From contig NZ_BOQL01000011.1 of NCBI RefSeq assembly GCF_018332655.1, positions 22,971 to 86,970 of the forward strand: a DNA stretch of 64,000 bases. Direction: 5' to 3'. Source of the DNA: Actinoplanes auranticolor. Its GTDB lineage: Bacteria; Actinomycetota; Actinomycetes; Mycobacteriales; Micromonosporaceae. The notes under the pieces were generated by a model that was not told where the DNA came from, did no database searches, and saw only the letters and a list, made by a program, of their open reading frames with translations. Shown here in pieces: positions 24,348 through 33,435 of this stretch; the stretch's first letter is position 1, and every line of letters begins with the position of its first letter. A program made the position numbers and the translations under genes.

Positions 24348-25544
24348 TCAAGCATCGAAGTCTCCGAATGCCGGCCCCGAACCGGCCGGCGGCTCGCGCC
24401 AGGTCCGCAGCGCCCACCACAGGCCCACGGTCGCCAGCACGGTCAGCCCCTCCCCCGGCTCACCCGGCACCAGCGGCACCCCGGTGAGCTCGTGCAGCCG
24501 GCGCAACCGGTAGCGGACCGTGTTCGGGTGCACGTGCAACGCCGCGGCCGTGTGATCCAGACGCTGACCGTGGTCCAGATAGGCCATGGCGGTCGTCACC
24601 AGCTCGCGGTGGAAGTCGTCCCCGGCCCGTAGCTCGCCCAGCACGGCCGAGGTGACCAGGCCGGCGAGCACCGGCTGGGCGCTGAGGGCCAGGTCGCCGG
24701 CGTGCTCGACGAGCAGGTGCGGGCCGGGCCGTCCGGAGCGCCCAGCGATGGGCAGGGCGGCCAGGCAGAGGTCGAACACCGCCCGGATGCCCGGCAACGG
24801 CCAGGCCGGAGCCACGACCATCAGCACGCCCGGATCGAGCGCCTCCCCCGCCGGCATCCGCGGCGTGAGCACGGCGAGCCGGCCGCGTACCGTACCGGCG
24901 ACGCCCCCGCCCGCCGCCAACCGGCGGCCCACCGCCCGCAGCCGCCCCGGATCGGTCACCTCGCCGACCAGGCAGTGGTAGCGCCCGTCCGGCCGCAGCC
25001 CGGCCCGGAGCAGCTCGGCCGGGGCCGGCGCCGGCTCGCCGCCGAGCAGCAGGGCGCGCAGCACCCGGTCGCCGGCCTCCAGCCGCGTGCCGGCCAGCGC
25101 CTGCTCCGCGGCCCGGTGACCGGCGATCACGTGCCGTTCCATGGCCCCGAGGTAGCGGTCCAGATCGAGCAGGACCTCGAGCAGGACCCCGTCGGGGATG
25201 GCGGCGTCGCGGGCCCGCTGCACGGCGATCTCCAGCGCCCGGTTGCGCCCCGCCTGCACCGCGCAGAGCAGGCCGCCGATCGAGATGCCCTGCGCCGCCC
25301 GGTCGGCGCCGAGCCGGGCCGCCTCGGCGAAGTCGCGCTCGCTGGGATCGCCGGCGCGCTCGAACGAGGCCAGCCCGGCGGAGAACAGCAGGGCGACGTG
25401 CCGGCGCGTCTCGGCCGCCGGCAACCGCGCGACCTCCGGCGCCTGCGCCCGCGCCGCACGGACCAGGTCGTCCACGATGTCCTCGTCGGCGGCCATGGCC
25501 CACAGCACCTTGACGAACACGTCGCCGCGCGCTGTCGGTGCCAT
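24348..25544 (-). CDS. PucR/CdaR-type transcriptional regulator
   Basis: A 398-residue regulator. The N-terminal part (about 1-160) is helical, and a GGDEF-like degenerate middle domain (about 175-290) precedes the C-terminal PucR helix-turn-helix with its conserved signature: AYLDHGQRLDHTAAALHVH and NTVRYRLRRLHELTGV. Regulators of this group usually activate catabolic genes. The ATG at 25544 has GGGAG upstream. It is divergent from the YVTN-propeller gene, with an inverted repeat in the gap, so that gene is a possible target. Confidence 0.85.
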   Translation of the reverse strand: MAPTARGDVFVKVLWAMAADEDIVDDLVRAARAQAPEVARLPAAETRRHVALLFSAGLASFERAGDPSERDFAEAARLGADRAAQGISIGGLLCAVQAGRNRALEIAVQRARDAAIPDGVLLEVLLDLDRYLGAMERHVIAGHRAAEQALAGTRLEAGDRVLRALLLGGEPAPAPAELLRAGLRPDGRYHCLVGEVTDPGRLRAVGRRLAAGGGVAGTVRGRLAVLTPRMPAGEALDPGVLMVVAPAWPLPGIRAVFDLCLAALPIAGRSGRPGPHLLVEHAGDLALSAQPVLAGLVTSAVLGELRAGDDFHRELVTTAMAYLDHGQRLDHTAAALHVHPNTVRYRLRRLHELTGVPLVPGEPGEGLTVLATVGLWWALRTWREPPAGSGPAFGDFDA

Positions 25545-25640
25545 GGCTGCTCCCGGGGCGGTTGTGGCTGCCGCACAACGACGGGTCCGGACGTTGGTCC
25601 CCGGCGCCTATCGACGGACGGCGATCCGCTGTTTCCTGTT

Positions 25641-25656
25641 CGTTACCGCAAAGTAA
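25641..25656. promoter_or_regulatory. Inverted repeat in the PucR/propeller gap
   Basis: GTTACCGCAAAGTAAC, 5-bp arms GTTAC/GTAAC around six bases, in the 140-bp divergent region, 29 bp before the propeller start. A possible regulator site; the ligand is unknown. Confidence 0.35.
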
Positions 25657-25684
25657 CATCACTCCCCGCGTCCAGGAGAGTCCC

Positions 25685-26920
25685 GTGGCCCGAAAAATGT
25701 TCGCATTCACCGCCCTCGCCGCCACCCTGTTCGCCGCCGCCCCGCTGCCCGCCGCGGCCGCACCGCCGTCGGGTCTGCAGGAGGTGATGTTCGTCGGCAA
25801 CAACTGGGCCGGCACCGTCGACGTGATCCGTCCCAGCGGCGGCTACACCAAGCTCGGCGGGCTCACCGTGGTCCCGGATCTGGACGTGCGGCTCCGGGAC
25901 ATCTACCTCAACCCGATCAAGCTGGCGTACTTCCTGGGCATCCGCTCCGGCCCCGGCGAGGGACACGACCAGCTCGTCGACGACATGTACACCACCCCGG
26001 ACGGCACCGCGCTGGTCGCCTCCCGGCCCAGCCTGGCCGACGTGATCTCGATCGACCTGCGCACCGGGCTGCCGAAGTGGCGGTTCCCAGTCTCCGGCTT
26101 CCGCGCCGACCACATGGCGGTCTCCCCGGACGGCACCCACGTCGCGGTCTCGGCGTCCACCTCCAACACGGTGCACGTGCTCGACATCGCGACCGGCCGG
26201 CAGCTGGGCTCGTTCGCCACCGGGGACAAGCCGCACGAGAACGTCTACACCGACGGCGGCCGCTATCTGTGGAACATGTCCATCGGGGAGGTGAACACCG
26301 ACCTCGACGCCCCCGGCTGGGACTGGACCAAGGGCAACCGGCGGATCACGGTCGTGGACACCACGACCTTCCGGACGGTACGCACCATCGACATGCGCGC
26401 CCGGCTGGACGCCTTCGGCCGCAGGGACCTGTCCAACGCGATCCGGCCCGCGGTGTTCAGCCCGGACGGCGCGAAGCTGTACTTCCAGGTCTCGTACTTC
26501 CCCGGGCTCATCGAGTACGACGTCGCCACCGACAAGGTGACCCGGGTGAGGACGCTGCCCAAGAATCCGGCCACCAGCGACGACCGCACCACCTTCGTCA
26601 ACGACTCCCGGCACCACGGCCTGGCGATGAGCCCGGACGGCAGCAAGCTCTGCGTGGCCGGGACCATGGACGACTACGCGACCGTCGTCGACCGCGGCTC
26701 GCTGCAGGAGGGCACGCTGGTGCCCGCGAGCAAGCCGTACTGGGCCACGGTCAGCGCCGACGGCCGGGACTGCGTCATCTCGGAGTCGGGCGCCGACCAG
26801 GTCTCCGCGATCAGCTTCGCCACCGGCAGACGGGTGGCCACGGTGGCCGTCGGCGACCATCCGCAGCGGGTCCGGATCGGGCACGTGCCCGCCGGCTGGA
26901 CCGGCCCCGTGGCGCGCTGA
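25685..26920 (+). CDS. Secreted YVTN/YncE-type beta-propeller protein
   Basis: A 411-residue exported protein. Residues 1-25 form a signal peptide (cleavage near AAAAP). The remainder is a seven-bladed YVTN-type propeller, visible in recurring blocks such as MAVSPDGTHVAVSAS, NTVHVLDIATGRQ, VFSPDGAKLYF and ATVSADGRDCVIS. Such proteins bind partners or metals; no enzyme motif is visible. The GTG start follows AGGAGAG. It is divergent from the PucR regulator and convergent, seven bases apart, with the SARP gene. Confidence 0.85.
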   Translation: MARKMFAFTALAATLFAAAPLPAAAAPPSGLQEVMFVGNNWAGTVDVIRPSGGYTKLGGLTVVPDLDVRLRDIYLNPIKLAYFLGIRSGPGEGHDQLVDDMYTTPDGTALVASRPSLADVISIDLRTGLPKWRFPVSGFRADHMAVSPDGTHVAVSASTSNTVHVLDIATGRQLGSFATGDKPHENVYTDGGRYLWNMSIGEVNTDLDAPGWDWTKGNRRITVVDTTTFRTVRTIDMRARLDAFGRRDLSNAIRPAVFSPDGAKLYFQVSYFPGLIEYDVATDKVTRVRTLPKNPATSDDRTTFVNDSRHHGLAMSPDGSKLCVAGTMDDYATVVDRGSLQEGTLVPASKPYWATVSADGRDCVISESGADQVSAISFATGRRVATVAVGDHPQRVRIGHVPAGWTGPVAR

Positions 26921-26927
26921 CCGGTCT

Positions 26928-29726
26928 TCACGAGGCGCTGAGGAGCCCGGCCGGCACCGGCGCGACCGTCACCTCGCCGAGTTGCCGGCGTACCACCTCG
27001 GCGTCGGGGTGCCCGAGGTCGCCGAGGATCACCGCCGCCCGGCGCCAGGCGGCGCAGCCGTCCTGGACCGCTCCGGTCTCCAGCAGGACGGCACCGAGCC
27101 GGCGCAGGGTGTCGGCCTCCTGGTACCGGTCGCCGCAGGACCGGAACGCCGCCACCGCGTGTCCGAAACAGGTGAGCGCGTCACCGTGATCCGCTCGCAC
27201 GTGGTGCGCCATGCCGAGGGTGTCCAAGGTGAGCGCCCGGCCGAACCTGTTGCCGAGCTGCTCGTGGATGGCCAGTGCCTGCCGGCAGTTCTCGATCGCC
27301 GCCTCCGGACGGCCGAGATGGGCGTGGTGCCAGCCGATGGCGTTGAGGACGGTGGCCTGCCCGACGCGGTGGTGCCCGGCCCGGAACAGAGTCAGGGCGT
27401 GCTCGTCGTGCACGAGGGCGTCCGCGTGCCGGTCCTGCCGGCCGAGCATCCGGGCCGTCGTCCGGTGCGCGCCGGCCAGCCCGATCGGATCGCCCACGGC
27501 GCGGAACAGCTCGCGGGCGGTGTCCAGCTCGCCGGCCGCCCGGTCGTAGGCGTTGAGCCAGATGTGGGCCATGGCCAGCCCGCGCCGCGCGTCCGCCTCG
27601 GCACCCCGGTCACCCAGCCGCACCGCCGCGAGGACGGCGGCCTGCTGGAGCGCCGCCCGGTCGTGCCACCGGCCACGCCGCTCCAGATAGGTGGTCATGC
27701 CCCAGACCAGGGCCAGCACTTGCCTGTCGGCGCCGCACTCGGCCGCCTGCGCCACACAGGACAGCAGCACCTGGTGCTCGTGCTCGAACCAGACCACCGC
27801 GTCGAGCGGATCGGTGACGACGCGCGCGGGTTCGGCCGCCGTGCTGCCGGCATCAGCGTGCCCGGGCCGGTCGCGGGTCGGATCGAGCGCCCGGTCCGCG
27901 GTCAGGGCGGTGCCGGCGTAGTAGGCGAGCATCCGGTCCCGGACCGGGACCGGATCGCCGCCGGCCTCCACGGCGTAGAGGCGGACCAGGTCGTGCATGC
28001 GGTACCGGCCGGGCTGGTGCTCCTGCAGCAGGTGGGCGTCGATCAGTTCGCGCAGGGACGGCATGAGCTCGGCCCGGCTCAGCCCGATCAGGCTGCGCAC
28101 GGCGGCCAGCGCGATGTCCGGGCCCGGGGCGGCGCCGAGCCGGCCGAACAACTCGGCGGCCTCCGGCCGGACCGCCGCGACCGAGGCGGCGAGCACCGCC
28201 CGCAGGTTGCCCCGCAGGCCGCCGGTGTCGAGCCCGTCCAGCCGGGCCGACGACTCCCGCAGGTCGGCGGCCAGCGCGGCGAGCGGCAGCTCGGGGGCGA
28301 GCGCGGCCCGGCCGGCCACGATCCCGAGGGCCAACGGCAGGCCGGCGCAGTGGCGGATCAGCTCGGCGGTCGCGCCGGGCTCCCCGGCGATCCTGGCGGC
28401 GCCGAGATGACCGGCGAGGACCTGCGCCGACTCCGCTTCGTCGATCACCGCGAGCGGTACGGGACGAGCACTGTGCCCGGCCACCAGGTCGGCGAGCCCG
28501 GTGCGGCCGGTGATCAGGGTCGCGCAGCTCGCCGCGCCGGGCAGCAGCGGCTCGACCTGGGACGACGTCCGGGCGTCGTCCAGCACCAGCAGGATCCGGC
28601 GCCCCGCGACCAGGCTTCGGTAGAGGGCGACCTGGCTGTCCGGATCCGGGGGCACGGCCGCTGCGGTGACGCCCAACCCGTACAGCAGGCCCCGCACCGC
28701 GGCCTCGGAGGTCAGCGGGTCGCGCCCGGGATCGAAGCCGCGCAGGTTCACGTAGAGCTGGCCGTCGGTGAACCTTTGGGCATTGTCGTGGGCCCAGCGC
28801 AGCGCCAGCCACGTCTTGCCCACGCCGCCCGGTCCGTGGATCACCGCGACGCGGCCCGCCCGTCCGCTTCCCCCGGGCAGCAGTACGGCGTCCAGTCGGG
28901 ACAGCACGTCCGAGCGCCCGGTGAAGGCGGCGGGCAGTGACGGCAACTGCTGGGGCGTCGCCCGTTGCCGGGTCACGCCGGTGCGGGGCGCCGCCAGCGA
29001 CGTGTCGGTCCGCAGGATCCCCTCGTGCAGCCGGCGCAGCGAGGGGCCCGGGTCGATGCCGAGCTCGTCGGCCAGCTGCCGGCGGACCCGCTGGTAGTGC
29101 GCGAGGGCATCGGCCCGCCGGTCACTGCGGTAGAGGGCCAGGATCAGCTGGCCGGCGAGCCGCTCGTCGAACGGGTCGGCCGCGGCCCGGGCGGTGAGCG
29201 GGGCGAGCAGCTCCGCGTGCCCGCCGCCGGCCAGCAGCAGGTCGATGTGGTCCCGCTCGGCGGCCTGCCGCTCCCGGTCCAGCTCGGCCCGCATCTGCGC
29301 CGCCCAGGGGGTGTCCAGCGCCCCGAGCGGCTGACCGCGCCACAACCGCAGAGCCGCGGCGTACGCCTCCTGGGCCGTCGCCTCCGCACCGCAGCGCCCG
29401 GTCGCGACGAGATGCCGGAACCGGTGCACGTCGACCGAGAGCGGATCGACCGCGAGCAGGTAGCCCGCCGCCTGCCGGATGATCATCGCGTCCCAGGGCT
29501 CGAGGGCCTGCCGGAGCTTGCACAGGTAGGCCCGGGTGGTCTCCCGGGCCCGGCGCGGCGGGTCGGCTCCCCACACCCGCTCGATCAGGCTGCCGGCCGG
29601 GACGCACCGGCCGGCCTCGACGGCCAGGGCGGCCAGCACATACCTCTGCTTGGTGTGGCCGATGTCGACCGGCCGGCCACCGACGGACACGTCGATCTCA
29701 CCGAGCAGCCGGAAGTCCGCTGGCAC
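26928..29726 (-). CDS. AfsR/SARP-family regulator with NB-ARC and TPR domains
   Basis: A 932-residue regulator. The OmpR-like DNA-binding domain (1-95, FRLLGEIDVSVGGRPVDIGH onward), a BTAD helical domain (about 100-245), an NB-ARC ATPase with P-loop GPGGVGKT near residue 300, and C-terminal TPR repeats (about 620-900) give the AfsR layout. SARP proteins typically activate secondary-metabolite operons, but no such cluster is in the window. GTG 29726 has GGGAGGGGG upstream; a TTG at 29792 would add 22 residues. The only close divergent gene encodes the small C2-like protein at 29898, a possible target. Confidence 0.9.
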   Translation of the reverse strand: MPADFRLLGEIDVSVGGRPVDIGHTKQRYVLAALAVEAGRCVPAGSLIERVWGADPPRRARETTRAYLCKLRQALEPWDAMIIRQAAGYLLAVDPLSVDVHRFRHLVATGRCGAEATAQEAYAAALRLWRGQPLGALDTPWAAQMRAELDRERQAAERDHIDLLLAGGGHAELLAPLTARAAADPFDERLAGQLILALYRSDRRADALAHYQRVRRQLADELGIDPGPSLRRLHEGILRTDTSLAAPRTGVTRQRATPQQLPSLPAAFTGRSDVLSRLDAVLLPGGSGRAGRVAVIHGPGGVGKTWLALRWAHDNAQRFTDGQLYVNLRGFDPGRDPLTSEAAVRGLLYGLGVTAAAVPPDPDSQVALYRSLVAGRRILLVLDDARTSSQVEPLLPGAASCATLITGRTGLADLVAGHSARPVPLAVIDEAESAQVLAGHLGAARIAGEPGATAELIRHCAGLPLALGIVAGRAALAPELPLAALAADLRESSARLDGLDTGGLRGNLRAVLAASVAAVRPEAAELFGRLGAAPGPDIALAAVRSLIGLSRAELMPSLRELIDAHLLQEHQPGRYRMHDLVRLYAVEAGGDPVPVRDRMLAYYAGTALTADRALDPTRDRPGHADAGSTAAEPARVVTDPLDAVVWFEHEHQVLLSCVAQAAECGADRQVLALVWGMTTYLERRGRWHDRAALQQAAVLAAVRLGDRGAEADARRGLAMAHIWLNAYDRAAGELDTARELFRAVGDPIGLAGAHRTTARMLGRQDRHADALVHDEHALTLFRAGHHRVGQATVLNAIGWHHAHLGRPEAAIENCRQALAIHEQLGNRFGRALTLDTLGMAHHVRADHGDALTCFGHAVAAFRSCGDRYQEADTLRRLGAVLLETGAVQDGCAAWRRAAVILGDLGHPDAEVVRRQLGEVTVAPVPAGLLSAS

Positions 29727-29897
29727 TGTGATCGGCTCCCCCTCCCGTCCCGCCCAGTCTCCGCCGCCCGCGGCGCGACCGCTGTCGGGCAACGGACCTG
29801 CGGTTCAACGGAAATCCAACAGCCGCCCAACGGGCCCGGCCCACCTTGGGAAGCGAGGGCAGGCAGCGGGTGCCGGCCCCATCCACCAGGAGGACCC

Positions 29898-30287
29898 ATG
29901 ACCAGCAACGCGGGAAACAGCACCGCCGCCGGCACGGCATCGACCCTGACCAGCACGGCGGGACGGTACCGGCTGCAGCTGACCTCGCTGACCTGCAAGC
30001 GCAAGCAGGACACCACCGGACGCGACGAGCCGCAGCTGTTCGTCAACGGCGTCTCCGTCTACGGCCCCGGCGACATCGGCAAGGGTGAGACCGTGGATCT
30101 GCGCCCGCGCTCGACGGTTTTCACCTCGGTCGCGCACATCGCGCTGGTGGAGGTGGATGCCGGCTCCGACGACCAGCTCGGCGTCGTCACCGCCGTCGGC
30201 GGCCAGGCCGGCCGGGGTGCGCAGCGCGGCGAGTTCCACCTGCCGAACGCCGACTACGAGATCGCCTTCCAGGTCGTGAAAGCCTGA
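29898..30287 (+). CDS. Hypothetical small protein, predicted beta-sandwich
   Basis: A 129-residue protein without signal peptide or membrane segment. After a low-complexity Thr/Ser/Ala start (1-22), it alternates short strands in a C2-like pattern: YRLQLTSLTC, EPQLFVNGVSVYGP, HIALVEVDAG, ADYEIAFQVV. No named family is recognised. The ATG at 29898 has a strong AGGAGG site, which suggests high expression. It is divergent from the SARP gene across 171 bp. A hairpin follows its stop. Confidence 0.6.
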   Translation: MTSNAGNSTAAGTASTLTSTAGRYRLQLTSLTCKRKQDTTGRDEPQLFVNGVSVYGPGDIGKGETVDLRPRSTVFTSVAHIALVEVDAGSDDQLGVVTAVGGQAGRGAQRGEFHLPNADYEIAFQVVKA

Positions 30288-30309
30288 CCAGCACGCCTGC
30301 GCGAGAACC

Positions 30310-30346
30310 GGTGCGCGGCGTCCCACCCGGGGCGTCGCGCACCTTT
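30310..30346. terminator. Hairpin terminator between convergent genes
   Basis: Stem GGTGCGCGGCG / CGTCGCGCACC (one mismatch), 12-base loop, then TTT. It lies between the C2-like gene and the convergent alpha/beta hydrolase gene. Confidence 0.5.
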
Positions 30347-30364
30347 GCTCGTCCGGGGCCGGGC

Positions 30365-31213
30365 TCAGCCGGCGAGCTCGGCCACCACGGACACCATCTC
30401 GTCGAGCTGGTCCGTGGTGGTGAGATGCCCGGCGCCGGGCAAGACCCGGACGTCGAGGCCCATGGTGTGGCGCACCGCCGGGACCAGCCGGCGGGGCGGC
30501 AGGAACAGGTCGTGGGCGCCCACCGCGACGACGCAGGGCTGCTCGGCGCGCCGGGCCAGCAGCTCGGCGGCCAGCGGGGCGGGCGCCAGCGTCGTCCGGC
30601 ACGAGGAGGCCATGAGCGCCATCCACTCCACCTCGGTCGCGGGCGGCTCCGTGCCCGGAGCGACGAACAACCGCAGCATGCCGCGGGTGTGCGCGACGGT
30701 GGGACTCAGCAGCCAGACAGCCGAGGCCAGCGCCAGCCGCGGTTCCACCGAGAGACGGATGAAGCCGGCCGGTGAGATCAGCGCCCGGGCGGCGATCCGG
30801 GTCGAACCGGCGGCCAGGGCCACGGCGGCGCCCAGCGAGTTGCCCACCACCACGATGTCCTCGGCGTCCATCGCGGCCAGGGCCTCGTCCAGCGCCCGGC
30901 CGTACCAGGCCGGTCCGGCCCGCCGTGGCCGGTGCGGGTCGCTGAGCCCGGGCTGGCCCGGCAGGTCCACGACCGTGGTCGCCCAGCGGACGGACAGCGC
31001 CCGCAGCCACGGTAGGACCACCGCGGCGTTGAAACCGGTCCCGGGCACCAGAACGACCCGCGGACGTCCCGTTCCGGCGGAGGTCAGCGCCACCGGGCCG
31101 ACGCTGGTGCCGACCGTTGTCAGAGTGAGGGGGAAACCGGCCCCGGCCAGGCGCTGCGCACACCAATGCCGCACCGCCTGCTGACCGCGGGCGTTCTTGT
31201 AGACGGTCGGCAT
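30365..31213 (-). CDS. Alpha/beta hydrolase, serine type
   Basis: A 282-residue alpha/beta hydrolase without signal peptide. The nucleophile elbow is GNSLGA (about residues 124-129), the acid is probably in GAHDLFLPP and the histidine in GAGHLTTTDQ. PGTGFN near residue 58 forms the oxyanion region. The substrate is unknown; it is not the epoxide-hydrolase type, since the nucleophile is Ser. The ATG at 31213 has no ribosome site and CACACT lies six bases before it, a weak leaderless pattern. Confidence 0.8.
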   Translation of the reverse strand: MPTVYKNARGQQAVRHWCAQRLAGAGFPLTLTTVGTSVGPVALTSAGTGRPRVVLVPGTGFNAAVVLPWLRALSVRWATTVVDLPGQPGLSDPHRPRRAGPAWYGRALDEALAAMDAEDIVVVGNSLGAAVALAAGSTRIAARALISPAGFIRLSVEPRLALASAVWLLSPTVAHTRGMLRLFVAPGTEPPATEVEWMALMASSCRTTLAPAPLAAELLARRAEQPCVVAVGAHDLFLPPRRLVPAVRHTMGLDVRVLPGAGHLTTTDQLDEMVSVVAELAG

Positions 31214-31258
31214 CGCGCCAGTGTGTCCACCGGCCGTACGTTCGTCCAGCTCACGTCC

Positions 31259-33217
31259 TCATTCGCGGCCGGCGGCGAGGCGGTGGCGCTGGGCGCCGAA
31301 GAAGGCCACGGCCGCGAGCCAGATGCCGGCCAGGGGCAGCAGGCCCAGCCAGCCCTGGGTGAGCAGCAGCATGCGGACCCGGCCCTTGGCCCACTGCATG
31401 CCCTGGGTCCGGCAGCCGTCCGTGCTGGCGCTCAACACGTCGCACTGCGGCTCGGCTCCGGCGGTCGAGACCGTCCGCAGGCCCGCGTCCCGGGTGTCCG
31501 CGGTCGCCTTCGTGACCGGGGCTCGCGCGGGCAGGGTCGTCAGGCCGGGCAGCCAGGTCTGGAAGGTGCGCAGCATCGCCGCGTGGCCGCGCTCGTTGGG
31601 GTGCAGGCTGCTGTGCGAGAAGTTCTTGGGGTGGAACCGCTGCTCGGCGACCCCGCCCACCGACCGTACGCCGATGAAGTTGAGGCCGGGGCGGCCCTGG
31701 TTCTGCTCGTCGCACAGCTGCAGGTTGGCGACCCGCAGCGAGGACTCCATCGCCGCCAGATAGTGGAAGCCGAACTCCGCGGAGGTCTCGGCGATGACCC
31801 GGTTGAGGCCCCCGGTCACGAACTCGTGCAGGAAGTGGCGCTCGCGCGGGGCCAGCGCCAGGTCGTCGCAGCGGCCGGTGAGGTCGATCGGGTCGGGGTA
31901 GCCGACGGTGACCACCGGGCTGTCCGGGAAGACGGCGTCGAGCTGCTGGTAGGTGTCGCGCAGGTTCTGGCGTACCTGCTCGAGCGCGCCCGTCCACAGC
32001 TTGCCCTGGCTGCTGCAGGTGCCGGGGGCCAGGCACATCAGCCCGATCGTCGAGAAGCCGGCGTCGTTGCCGCCGACCCCGGCGACCACCATGGCCGGGG
32101 TGAAGCTGTCGCCGTAGTCGTGCAGGTAGGCGTCGAGCTGGGTGCGCTCCTCGCCGGTCTGCGGGTGCGGCGCCGGCACTCCGGGACGGGCCGGCGGGGT
32201 CACCGCGGACTCGACGTTCCAGGTGCGCGCCCCGGAGCAGGCGAGGAACGCGACCTGGTCGAACGGGCGCTGCTGGCCGGCCATCGCCGCCCAGGCGGTG
32301 GGCGACCGGCGGCACTGGTTGCCGCCGCCTTCGTCCGTGCCCTGGTAGTACGTGGACGCGCCCTCGCCGGACATGTAGGAATCGCCGAACGCCACCAGCA
32401 GGGACCGGGCGGTGCGGTCCGGGACCAGGTCGGGCGGTACGTCGGCGGGCAGCGGCGTGACCCCCAGCAGCGCGATCACGCTCATCACGAACGCGATGTC
32501 GGCCTGCGTGCTCGACACCACGGCGATGGCCAGCAGGGCCAGCACGATGACGGCACCGAGCAGCCACGGCGACCGGGTGAGCGCATAGAGCAGGGCGGTG
32601 GAGAGCACGAACAGCGCCGCGCCGGCGAGCCCGAGCCACAGCCGCAGCGGACGCGGGCCGGACAGGCCGCACATCCAGCGCACGACGATCTCGGAGAGCA
32701 GAGCCACCCCGACCGGCAGCAGCACCAGCAGGGCCGCGCCGAGCAGCGCATACTCCAGGATCACGCCGGCCGTGCCGGAACCGCGGCCGAGCAGCAGAAT
32801 GCCCAGCAGCGCGCAGGACGCCCCGGCGCCGGTCAAAGCGAGGGCCAGCGTGCGCCGGATCCGGTCGGAGCGCAGCCCCTGCCGCAGCCAGGTGACGGCC
32901 GAGCCGGCCACGAAGTACGCCAGCAGGACACCGGCCAGGGCGGCGCCGGCGCGCGGCTGGATCTCGTACGACGCGACCAGGGCGACCGCCACCACCAGCA
33001 GGACCACTCCGACCCGCCGCGGGATCAGCCACTGGCGGTCGTCGAGGCTGTCCATGTACTGACCGCGGACCCAGAGCGTGGCGGCGATCACGAACAGGGT
33101 GAACCACACCTGGAGGGTCAGCGACGACGTCCCCGAGCGCGCGAAGAACAGCAGCAGGATCAGGGCGACGGCGAACACACAGGTCCGTCGCACCGCCGCG
33201 AAGTCGATTCCCGTCAT
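31259..33217 (-). CDS. Multi-pass membrane protein with SGNH/GDSL hydrolase domain
   Basis: A 652-residue protein. The N-terminal 265 residues contain about eight hydrophobic helices. The following domain (about 272-560) is SGNH: block I AFGDSYMSGEG with Ser280, block III GVGGND and block V SLHPNERGH with His539; several cysteines (for example FLACSGA and LMCLAPGTC) suggest an extracytoplasmic, disulphide-bonded domain. One more membrane helix lies near 615-640. A lipase or acyl-esterase acting at the cell surface is likely. The start is uncertain: ATG 33217 precedes the first helix; the frame extends to GTG 33349. Confidence 0.82.
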   Translation of the reverse strand: MTGIDFAAVRRTCVFAVALILLLFFARSGTSSLTLQVWFTLFVIAATLWVRGQYMDSLDDRQWLIPRRVGVVLLVVAVALVASYEIQPRAGAALAGVLLAYFVAGSAVTWLRQGLRSDRIRRTLALALTGAGASCALLGILLLGRGSGTAGVILEYALLGAALLVLLPVGVALLSEIVVRWMCGLSGPRPLRLWLGLAGAALFVLSTALLYALTRSPWLLGAVIVLALLAIAVVSSTQADIAFVMSVIALLGVTPLPADVPPDLVPDRTARSLLVAFGDSYMSGEGASTYYQGTDEGGGNQCRRSPTAWAAMAGQQRPFDQVAFLACSGARTWNVESAVTPPARPGVPAPHPQTGEERTQLDAYLHDYGDSFTPAMVVAGVGGNDAGFSTIGLMCLAPGTCSSQGKLWTGALEQVRQNLRDTYQQLDAVFPDSPVVTVGYPDPIDLTGRCDDLALAPRERHFLHEFVTGGLNRVIAETSAEFGFHYLAAMESSLRVANLQLCDEQNQGRPGLNFIGVRSVGGVAEQRFHPKNFSHSSLHPNERGHAAMLRTFQTWLPGLTTLPARAPVTKATADTRDAGLRTVSTAGAEPQCDVLSASTDGCRTQGMQWAKGRVRMLLLTQGWLGLLPLAGIWLAAVAFFGAQRHRLAAGRE

Positions 33218-33350
33218 GGCCGAACAGAGCCGCAAGGGCGTCCCGGAGATACCGGTACGCGAAGTCCGCCGGGATGGCCCGTTCGGACGCCACCGGTTCC
33301 GGAACTCAGGCGAGTTGTCCGGATGCCGCCGGTATTGCGGCCTCGCCACC

Positions 33351-33362
33351 GAGAGCGCTCTC
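33351..33362. promoter_or_regulatory. LacI-type operator before the GH55-like gene
   Basis: GAGAGCGCTCTC, a perfect 12-bp palindrome, abutting a TTGACA hexamer at 33363-33368 that could be the -35 box; no good -10 box is seen at normal spacing. A repressor bound here would block the promoter of the glucanase gene. Confidence 0.65.
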
Positions 33363-33435
33363 TTGACAGTTGGCCCCGTCTATCGCTTGCTGTGATCAGC
33401 TTCATGGCAACCCTGTTACGAAAGGAACAATCCGC

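Noticed and set aside
33363..33391. Full sigma-70 promoter for the GH55 gene
   Set aside because: TTGACA is present but no acceptable -10 box lies 16-19 bp downstream, so only the operator is reported.
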